From: a virus
Virus record (IMG/VR): IMGVR_UViG_3300035698_029023
Span: 1-53,995 of that record
Strand: one strand, 5' to 3'
Length of the DNA stretch: 53,995 nt
The notes below the pieces were generated by a model, which searched no databases, was not told the origin of the DNA, and saw only the letters and a list, made by a program, of their open reading frames with translations. This document shows positions 48,741 through 53,995 of the stretch, piece after piece; within the stretch, counting starts at the first letter, position 1, and the number at the start of each line of letters is the position of its first letter. Made by a program: the position numbers and the translations under genes.

Positions 48741-49549
48741 ACTCTCAACGCTCCTTTCCTGACGCGCTCAAAGGCGCTCTGGGCATAACTTGGAGAGATC
48801 TCGATCCCGACCGAACGCCGGCCAAGGGTTCTTGCAACCGCCAGTGTGGTCCCAGATCCCAGAAACGGGTCCAGTATCCAACTGTCCTTGTTCGAGCATG
48901 CACGGACAACGCGCTCCAGGTATTTTTCTGGGAGTTGGTTGGGATGTGCGGGCTGCCGTTCCTTGTTGTTCCCCTGGACACGTCCCCAGCAGTCCCCGTC
49001 ATTGTCGTTGCACCACACGTCCAGCGGGACACGTTCGCCGGGGGTTGCCGTCTTCTGTGTCCTGGAGTCGGCATACGTAGTCGCACGATCGCTCGGAACC
49101 AGGATGGCGTCGGGGTTCCAGATGCGGTCCTTCTCCGACTTCACGAAGTGCAGCACATGCACCTTGCTGCGGATGTATCGACCACGAGTACACTGACCAA
49201 AGCGGTAGTGCCAGATGCACCAGTTGACTCTGGTCAGTCCAGCACTCATACAGTACATGTCCACTACACTGACGATCTCGTCTGGAACATTGACAACCAA
49301 GGTTCCCTGGTCAGAGAGGCGGTGAAAAGTTTCATCCAGCCACTCTTTGGTAAAGGCAACGTATTTCTGGAATCCCAGATTGTCCTTCCACGTGGAATAT
49401 GGTACCCCGTAGTCAAACGGCGGATCCGCAAAGATGAGATCGAACTGTTGTTGGAGCAGGGACATCAAGGATCGACAGTCCCCTGTGAAGATGTCGGTGG
49501 CGGGATTTGGCGTGTGGTAGGTCATCCCAATATTTGGATTCGGAATCAT
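48737..49549 (-). CDS. Site-specific DNA methyltransferase (N4-cytosine or N6-adenine, beta class)
   Basis: 270 residues from ATG 49549, AGGAAG upstream. DLIFADPPFDYGV near residue 40 is the catalytic DPPF motif, and DPFLGSGTTLAVARTLGRRS near 235 is the SAM-binding motif; catalytic before SAM-binding is the beta-class order. A separate target-recognition region lies between (residues about 110-220). It is the third DNA methyltransferase of the window and is in a group with the radical-SAM-like protein. A role in self-protection or modification of the genome is likely. Confidence 0.75.
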   Translation of the reverse strand: MIPNPNIGMTYHTPNPATDIFTGDCRSLMSLLQQQFDLIFADPPFDYGVPYSTWKDNLGFQKYVAFTKEWLDETFHRLSDQGTLVVNVPDEIVSVVDMYCMSAGLTRVNWCIWHYRFGQCTRGRYIRSKVHVLHFVKSEKDRIWNPDAILVPSDRATTYADSRTQKTATPGERVPLDVWCNDNDGDCWGRVQGNNKERQPAHPNQLPEKYLERVVRACSNKDSWILDPFLGSGTTLAVARTLGRRSVGIEISPSYAQSAFERVRKGALRV

Positions 49550-49581
49550 AGTGTTACTTCCTAGGGCATCGCGGGATGTGG

Positions 49582-49728
49582 TTAGGAGACATCGGGTTTC
49601 TCATTTCCGTGAATCACGATCGTCCCCACTTTCACCACGCCCTGCGGCGTTAGCTGCACGAGTGTCCAACCGGCGAGGATGGGACCGAGGTTGAGGGCCG
49701 GGAAGAGGAGGGAATGGCAGTCAGGCAT
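49582..49728 (-). CDS. 48-residue small protein
   Basis: MPDCHSLLFPALNLGPILAG and onward, ending HGNEKPDVS. The ATG overlaps the 3' end of the radical-SAM-like gene by 8 bp and no other gene occupies this space. The ribosome site is weak. The hydrophobic first half could be a beta hairpin. Function unknown. Confidence 0.35.
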   Translation of the reverse strand: MPDCHSLLFPALNLGPILAGWTLVQLTPQGVVKVGTIVIHGNEKPDVS

Positions 49729-50635
49729 CGGGGGTTTCTCTCATTCGCTCCATCGTGGCATAGTATTCTCGGAGGCAGTTTCCACAGTGCCGACAGGCCG
49801 AACCGCCTGGGATGTCCTCAGTGCCACAGGAGTGGACCCAGGGACTGTGGCCATAGGTGTCCATGATTTCCCACCATGCGTAGTGCAAGATGGCCCAATA
49901 CTCGTTGAGCGTCCGCTTGCGGAGGGAGTAGTTCCGCCGGTGGCTTTCGGGGATCTTGTCGGCCGAGTAAACAAAGCAATATGGCAACAATTCAGTGCGG
50001 TCCCGAAGGGGGCGGTGATCTTCGGGGTCGGCAAGCGGATTTGGATACCCCGAATTGTCTTGCTGCCACCGTTCGCAATCGAAATGCACATCGGCAGACT
50101 GCTCAAAATCACGCTTGACTGCGAGTCGGCGATCGCTGGCGTCAAAATAGGCCATGAAGGTCAGTACCACGGGCACCTCGCGGGCGACGTAGTAGATGAT
50201 GGCTTCTTCCAATCGGCCGAGGTTCCAGGTGTTGGTGCGGAACCGGACGTACATCAGGTTTCGCGGGATGGGGTCCAGTTCGTGAAAGTCCGTGTTGGTC
50301 ATCAGGCCCGGGTTGATGGTCAGCACGACGGGGCCGGGAAAGTCCTCCAGGTCTTTCGGGATTGCTGTGTTATAGAACTTGTGCGGGAAGTGGCTCGTGG
50401 CGTTGAGTACCGCCTCCCGCTGGACGTTGGAGTCGTTGCCATCGTTGACACGGACCACCCGGTCTCGTGCTTCGTCGTGGGTGGGCATGTTCGGCAGGTT
50501 CTCGTTGAGCGGTTCCAGGTAGCTCCGGCCGCTCTGGAAAAAGCAGTCCTCGCAGCCATTGGGGCATCGGCCGGTCTGCGGGATGCAGCAAATAATTCCG
50601 CTGCTTTTGGTCTTGGGGTTTTCACGATACGTCAT
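49721..50635 (-). CDS. Radical-SAM-like protein with extra Cys cluster
   Basis: 304 residues; AAGGAG precedes ATG 50635. The N terminus contains CPNGCEDC (residues 24-31), the C-x3-C-x2-C motif of radical SAM enzymes, followed by a helical-strand pattern (PVVLTINPGLMTNTDFHELD, then REVPVVLTFMAYFDAS) compatible with a partial TIM barrel. Near residue 270-290 a second Cys group (CGTED, CRHCGNCLREYY) may bind another iron-sulfur cluster or zinc. In phages radical SAM enzymes can modify nucleotides, tRNA or proteins. It is next to a DNA methyltransferase and a zinc ribbon. Substrate unknown. Confidence 0.6.
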   Translation of the reverse strand: MTYRENPKTKSSGIICCIPQTGRCPNGCEDCFFQSGRSYLEPLNENLPNMPTHDEARDRVVRVNDGNDSNVQREAVLNATSHFPHKFYNTAIPKDLEDFPGPVVLTINPGLMTNTDFHELDPIPRNLMYVRFRTNTWNLGRLEEAIIYYVAREVPVVLTFMAYFDASDRRLAVKRDFEQSADVHFDCERWQQDNSGYPNPLADPEDHRPLRDRTELLPYCFVYSADKIPESHRRNYSLRKRTLNEYWAILHYAWWEIMDTYGHSPWVHSCGTEDIPGGSACRHCGNCLREYYATMERMRETPDA

Positions 50636-50795
50636 CTGGGTTCTCCTTTTGTTCTTCAGGGATTTTTGTTGGTCTCTCTTCGCAGAGGCATGATGGGCAC
50701 CACCAGAACCCGCTCCGGCTCCACTGGAGCGGCACGCCGCAGTTGTCGCAGTGGCGGGAGCTGCCGTAGGGGACGCGGCGGCCGTCGGGATTCAT
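50622..50795 (-). CDS. 57-residue zinc-ribbon protein
   Basis: MNPDGRRVPYGSSRHCDNCG begins a product with CDNC and CPSCLC pairs around a Trp-rich middle (WSRSGFWW), a typical zinc ribbon. AGGAG lies 7 nt before ATG 50795, and it overlaps the start of the radical-SAM-like gene by 14 bp, so the two are coupled. It may deliver DNA, RNA or metal to its neighbour. Confidence 0.6.
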   Translation of the reverse strand: MNPDGRRVPYGSSRHCDNCGVPLQWSRSGFWWCPSCLCEERPTKIPEEQKENPDDVS

Positions 50796-50797
50796 GG

Positions 50798-51355
50798 CTA
50801 GGCTCCTGCGTCTTCGGCGGCCGTCGCTTCGACGGCCTCGTAGTGATACCTGTCAATTGCGATCGACAGTTTCACTAATTTTTTCCTGCACTCCTCGGCA
50901 GCGGCTATCCCATCACCCTCACGAAACCCAAGAGTACATGCCCCATGATGAACCGAGGCACTCCGCCATTCCACGCCTGCGTCCACAATGGCCCGTAGCT
51001 CCTCGGCCTCTTGCTCCAGCTCGGCGATGCGATCTGCCGCCAGCCGCAGTTGTGCAGCCTCCTCTGGGCAGCCATCGCCTTCGGCCAGCTCGGCGGTGAG
51101 CCGAAGGAACTTGGTTAGGTCGGTGGCCTTTTCCCTGCGGGCGTTGGCAGCCTGGAGGTTGGCGAGCTTGGCCTGCCATTCGACGACCCGCTTCCGGGCC
51201 TTATCCACGTCGCCCATGATGGTCTCGCGACATGTTCCGGTCCCCACTGTCACCTTGCCGCCGAGAACCAAATCTACAAGGCACATGCAGCGGTACAGTT
51301 GCGACTTTAGCAAAATGCGGTCGGCCTTCGTCGGGTCCATTTGCTCAGGCATCAT
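50798..51355 (-). CDS. Accessory protein with coiled RIAELE segment
   Basis: 185 residues; AGGAAG precedes ATG 51355. After a Cys/Arg N terminus comes a long helix (LANLQAANARREKATDLTKF) and the coiled AADRIAELEQEAEELRA found in two other genes of this region, then a His-rich strand (VEWRSASVHHGACTLGFREG). It ends ATAAEDAGA, the shared kind of C terminus. Similar coiled accessory proteins occur in many phages. Role unknown. Confidence 0.5.
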   Translation of the reverse strand: MMPEQMDPTKADRILLKSQLYRCMCLVDLVLGGKVTVGTGTCRETIMGDVDKARKRVVEWQAKLANLQAANARREKATDLTKFLRLTAELAEGDGCPEEAAQLRLAADRIAELEQEAEELRAIVDAGVEWRSASVHHGACTLGFREGDGIAAAEECRKKLVKLSIAIDRYHYEAVEATAAEDAGA

Positions 51356-51383
51356 GTCTTCCTTTCTGCGGCGTCGGCCGCGG

Positions 51384-51770
51384 TTAACATGGGTTCAACC
51401 GTTTCCGCAATTCTCCCTTGGCATCGTCGATGTTCCTTGAGTTACGCTCCAAGGCTTCATGGTCAAGAAACGCCTGATTGATGTGCTCAAGCTCACGCCG
51501 ATTGATTACCCCATCAGCAAATAAACCCTGAACGAATGGAGCAATCACCGGGTGAAGGCCCACTATCACCTTTACCGAATCGTAGTCGTAGCCGCTTATC
51601 TCGGCTGCCTGGTCAACAACCTCCTCATCACTAGGGGCGCGCGACTCGCCCCAGATAGCTTCTTCGAGCTTGCCTAACCGGTCGGATTGTCTCCCGACGA
51701 ATACGGCGAGGACAACCACCACGGTCCCTATGGCTGCGTAAGCAGTGAGGCCACAAAATGTTTTTCCCAT
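51384..51770 (-). CDS. Single-span membrane protein with helical tail
   Basis: 128 residues from ATG 51770 (AAGGAAAG upstream). MGKTFCGLTAYAAIGTVVVV continues into LAVFVGRQSDR, one transmembrane helix, and a polar helical body (EVVDQAAEISGYDYDSVKVI, then HINQAFLDHEALERN). Possibly a membrane regulator or exclusion protein. Overlaps the preceding gene by 43 bp. Confidence 0.5.
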   Translation of the reverse strand: MGKTFCGLTAYAAIGTVVVVLAVFVGRQSDRLGKLEEAIWGESRAPSDEEVVDQAAEISGYDYDSVKVIVGLHPVIAPFVQGLFADGVINRRELEHINQAFLDHEALERNSRNIDDAKGELRKRLNPC

Positions 51771-52021
51771 TTCACTTTCCTTTCGGTTGTACGGCCGGGG
51801 CCGCAGTTGCTGCATTCGTACCACCAGCCGGCGGCCAGCAGGACCTCGGCGGGAACCGGCCCGGGTGCGTACTGGTCGAATTGGGGCCGTCGCACGCAGG
51901 TTACCTCGCAAAACTCAATGTCCAATTCGCCGGCCCCCCGCGCCTTGGCCTTTTCGCGAGAATCCACGAATACGATGCGCTCGTACTTCTCGCAGTCGCT
52001 GCCGACCTGAAACGCTTTCAT
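51728..52021 (-). CDS. Small zinc-binding-like protein
   Basis: 97 residues from ATG 52021, with GAGGTGGG ahead. MKAFQVGSDCEKYERIVFVD begins an alpha-beta body; Cys pairs (FCEVTC near 40, CSNCGPG near 75) suggest a zinc site. The ribosome site is part of the C-terminal codons of the upstream gene. Confidence 0.5.
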   Translation of the reverse strand: MKAFQVGSDCEKYERIVFVDSREKAKARGAGELDIEFCEVTCVRRPQFDQYAPGPVPAEVLLAAGWWYECSNCGPGRTTERKVKWEKHFVASLLTQP

Positions 52022-52335
52022 TTCCCACCTCCTGCCTCGGCGGCTGCGTATAACCGGCAAGCCAGTCCATGTTGGGCCAAGACTGCCACGACGTGCGAGA
52101 CACCGTATCTGTCGTGTTCGACACTTGCCAGATGATCGATCGCCGCAGCGGCGCAGCGTAGATCGTCGCATGCTGGGCGACCAGCCCGCAGCCCCTTGAC
52201 CTCCTTCTCCAATTCGGCGATGCGGTCGTGGGCGGTATTGCGATTGCTACTGGCCGAGGTCAAGCAGGCGTTGATTGTATCCGCCGCGTTCTGCGGATTT
52301 CGTAGTACGTCTTTCGCTGTCCAATCCTGGCTCAT
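52018..52335 (-). CDS. Accessory protein with RIAELE coil
   Basis: 105 residues; GAGG precedes ATG 52335. NTAHDRIAELEKEVKGLRA is the coiled block shared with the genes at 50798 and 52888. A second helix (AAIDHLASVEHDRYGVSHVV) follows, and it ends YAAAEAGGGK, the common C-terminal type. The codons of that end contain the next gene's ribosome site. Confidence 0.5.
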   Translation of the reverse strand: MSQDWTAKDVLRNPQNAADTINACLTSASSNRNTAHDRIAELEKEVKGLRAGRPACDDLRCAAAAIDHLASVEHDRYGVSHVVAVLAQHGLACRLYAAAEAGGGK

Positions 52336-52577
52336 GTCACCTCGCTTTCTGCGGCGGTTGCCGCTTGATATCCCAGCACGACCAGCACGGGCGAGGCCAT
52401 GATCTCGTCTGCGATGGTCGGCAGATCGAGCTTCCTTAGAATGTGCAACGTCCGCCAACGCTCCTCCTCCGCTCCGCACATCGCGGCATTTCGCAGTGCC
52501 ATGCGAAGCGTCGTTTTGCCGGCCTTCACTTCTCGCTCGAAGGCGAGCATTTGGTGTCGTCGTGTTTTGTAGCTCAT
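52332..52577 (-). CDS. Small accessory protein
   Basis: 81 residues from ATG 52577 (GAGGAAAAG ahead). Basic helix (MSYKTRRHQMLAFEREVKAG), then TTLRMALRNAAMCG and a small domain ending QAATAAESEVT. The C-terminal block is of the shared type. Function unknown. Confidence 0.45.
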   Translation of the reverse strand: MSYKTRRHQMLAFEREVKAGKTTLRMALRNAAMCGAEEERWRTLHILRKLDLPTIADEIMASPVLVVLGYQAATAAESEVT

Positions 52578-52660
52578 GGCTTTTCCTCTGCGGCCTTGGC
52601 CGCGTTCAGAAGTATCTGGCCGACAGATACCAGTCGGCCGCTTCGGCGGCTGCTTCACAC
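52574..52660 (-). pseudogene. 3' remnant of a lost cassette gene
   Basis: In the frame that ends with TGA at 52574-52576, the last codons read LVSVGQILLNAAKAAEEKP. This is the shared C-terminal type, but a stop codon lies just upstream and no start is visible. It looks like the tail of a deleted relative left as a ribosome-site donor for the gene at 52577. Confidence 0.45.
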
Positions 52661-52670
52661 CAATAATCGT

Positions 52671-52850
52671 TCAATATAGACTAATGAGCAACAAACACCA
52701 AAGGCCGATTAAGACAATGCAAAACACAACAGCCATCCCCACGTAGGTTTTGTAGCATCCACACGATGGCTTTCCATTGGTAACCCTTGCCGAACAGTAA
52801 GAACAGCGATACTCTGGTTCTGGTGGCGGTGGTGGTGCGTAAATACTCAT
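52671..52850 (-). CDS. Zinc-ribbon plus membrane-span protein
   Basis: 59 residues from ATG 52850 (GTG 52898 would add 16). MSIYAPPPPPEPEYRCSYCS has a Pro-rich start and a CSYC/CGC zinc site, followed by one transmembrane helix (MAVVFCIVLIGLWCLLLISL). Resembles small membrane-anchored zinc proteins. Start uncertain because no good ribosome site is seen before ATG 52850. Confidence 0.45.
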   Translation of the reverse strand: MSIYAPPPPPEPEYRCSYCSARVTNGKPSCGCYKTYVGMAVVFCIVLIGLWCLLLISLY

Positions 52851-52887
52851 GTTGCATATCCATGCGTTCGTGTGCGATTGTGTATGC

Positions 52888-53301
52888 TCACCCTTCACCC
52901 CCTGCCGCCTCGGCGGCGTCTAGCAACCCCTGAATCACCCGGCCGTCTTCGGGCGTGGCGTCACCAGGATCGCAGTTGCGCCTGATGAGGGCCTCCAGTT
53001 CGGCGATGCGGTCGTTCGCGTCCTGCAACTCGTGGAGGGCACGGGGGAGGAGGTCGCGGGCGAGGAAAATAAAATCGGCGTCGGCCGCGGCTTGTTTGCT
53101 GTTGGTTATAATCGTATGCCGTGTGTATTTCACAGGGCAATCGGGGCCAATGCCGTAGTGGATGGCATCCCATTTGTCGTCCGGATCGGGGTCCAGGTTT
53201 TCGTAGCCCCGCGTCCGGGCTTCCCACGGCCCCTCCGTCGCCGCCTCGCAGACCTCCAGCCCCGCGGCGATTTCGTCGGGGGTGAGTTTGGGTTCGTTCA
53301 T
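52888..53301 (-). CDS. Ea22-like accessory protein
   Basis: 137 residues from ATG 53301 (AGCGAGAAG ahead). The pattern LEVCEAATEGPWEARTRG, then ADADFIFLARDLLPRALHEL and NDRIAELEALI is that of a wide phage family called Ea22-like, found near integration or early regions. The C terminus LLDAAEAAGGEG is the shared type. Exact function is unknown. Confidence 0.55.
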   Translation of the reverse strand: MNEPKLTPDEIAAGLEVCEAATEGPWEARTRGYENLDPDPDDKWDAIHYGIGPDCPVKYTRHTIITNSKQAAADADFIFLARDLLPRALHELQDANDRIAELEALIRRNCDPGDATPEDGRVIQGLLDAAEAAGGEG

Positions 53302-53765
53302 GTCTTCTCGCTTTCTGCGGCCGGGGCCGCGGTTAGTTGCACGAATGATTTGCATTCCCTCCTGGCAGGCCCAGAGCCAATCTCGCACATCCGGTGCGCG
53401 TTGTACCTAATTGTGCCGGACTCTAGCTTGGCGCACTGCCAACACCGGGAGGCCCCCCATGCCCGTAGAGCTTGGAGCTTTTGCTTGGCAGACTCAGTTT
53501 CAATCGCCTTCTTCCATTGCTTAGGGAAGCCATCGTGGTAGCCGCCCAGGTCTTCATGGACCCAGGTATTCTCAAAGCACTTTGGGCATTCAGCTATCAG
53601 GGTGAAACAGCCGGCCCGTGGTATCCTGGGGTGTAGGCATAGCGTATGGGCATTTAGGCTCCACTTACTCCAGTCCATCTGATGCCCACAGTGCGGACAA
53701 GTATCAAAGTCACCGCGGTGACCTGCAAGCTGTTCATCGCCCGATTGCAATAGCCTGCGCTTCAT
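53298..53765 (-). CDS. Zinc-binding accessory protein
   Basis: 155 residues; ATG 53765 is preceded by GGAGAAGG. Two Cys pairs (DTCPHCGHQ near 23; ECPKCFENT near 60; later CWQC) suggest zinc ribbons. The C terminus LTAAPAAESEKT is the shared type whose codons hold the ribosome site of the following gene. Function unknown. Confidence 0.5.
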   Translation of the reverse strand: MKRRLLQSGDEQLAGHRGDFDTCPHCGHQMDWSKWSLNAHTLCLHPRIPRAGCFTLIAECPKCFENTWVHEDLGGYHDGFPKQWKKAIETESAKQKLQALRAWGASRCWQCAKLESGTIRYNAHRMCEIGSGPARRECKSFVQLTAAPAAESEKT

Positions 53766-53995
53766 GGCTTGGCCTTCTCCACCTTCACCCGCCACACCCA
53801 GGCGGTGCGGTCGAGGTTGGGGTACATTTCGGCAAGCGCCTCCTGTGACGTTATGTGTGCATGCGCCGGCGGTGGGCCAGTCACCCAGCATTCGAGGTCG
53901 GGGTGGTCACCGCACGCGGGCAGGATGTCCATGTACACGCCGCACTGCTCGATTTCGTCTAGCGTCAGCTTCCCCACCTGCACCGGCGGCTTCAC
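53762..53995 (-). CDS. Small hypothetical protein at window edge
   Basis: 77 residues or more, beginning at or before the window edge (GTG 53995 is a possible start). It carries TLDEIEQCGVYMDILPACGD and ends KVEKAKP, another member of the shared C-terminal type. It could be complete or truncated. Confidence 0.4.
   Translation of the reverse strand: MKPPVQVGKLTLDEIEQCGVYMDILPACGDHPDLECWVTGPPPAHAHITSQEALAEMYPNLDRTAWVWRVKVEKAKP

Noticed and set aside
1-53995. CRISPR array, tRNA or rRNA genes
   Set aside because: No regularly spaced repeats of the right size and no T-loop or cloverleaf patterns noticed by eye; a tRNA scan would be needed to exclude a divergent one.

Overview
This window looks like part of the genome of a long-tailed, siphovirus-like double-stranded DNA phage, either free or integrated. 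Head-tail connector, tail terminator, tail tube, tail chaperone, tape-measure and baseplate genes follow one another in classical order on the + strand. A complete replication/recombination block comes next, and small accessory genes run on the - strand at the right end. Terminase, portal and major capsid genes are absent and probably lie left of position 1, where a broken gene enters the window. The host is probably a planctomycete. The main clue is the secreted protein on the - strand at 21186-21971, whose helical repeat segment resembles secreted proteins typical of Planctomycetes. High GC content and many GTG starts fit but are not diagnostic.

Layout. (1) 1-18616: head-tail connection and tail genes, with a tail-chaperone pair joined by a probable -1 frameshift and a 1590-residue tape measure. 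Three very large multidomain glycosyltransferase genes (631, 5634, 18616) sit inside or at the end of this block. (2) 21186-22216: a convergent host-like secreted-protein gene with its own promoter, then a divergent promoter region opening the replication block. (3) 22217-36042: UvsW-like helicase, DnaB-like helicase, nucleotidyltransferase-fold protein, DnaG-like primase, flap nuclease, sigma-like factor, sliding clamp, uracil-DNA-glycosylase-like/DNA polymerase I fusion, UvsY-like mediator, gp32-like single-strand binding protein and UvsX/RecA. (4) 36044-46316: adenine methyltransferase, small genes, SbcD/gp47 and SbcC/gp46 nuclease subunits, an AT-richer cytosine methyltransferase, a Holliday-junction resolvase and an HTH-phosphoesterase. 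(5) 46373-53995, - strand: serine recombinase, a DNA methyltransferase, a radical-SAM-like protein, a zinc ribbon and a run of short cassette-like genes.

How it may work together. UvsW, UvsX, UvsY, gp32, gp46/47, clamp and a resolvase together suggest T4-style recombination-dependent replication in a siphovirus. A sigma-like gene next to a clamp gene recalls T4 clamp-coupled late transcription. Three DNA methyltransferases suggest protection against restriction. The glycosyltransferases, embedded among virion genes, suggest that the phage glycosylates its own particle, or the host surface, with a self-encoded multi-step glycan.

Regulation. Five sites with a perfect TATAAT box at 16-17 bp from a recognisable -35 box are visible. 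An unusual intergenic element (palindrome CCCTGCGCAGGG followed by TTTGTACTTGCGAC) occurs in five places ahead of, or inside, gene starts. It is the strongest unexplained DNA-level signal here, together with the shared 3'-end block of the right-hand cassette genes. All functional assignments are from reading motifs by eye; no database search was possible.
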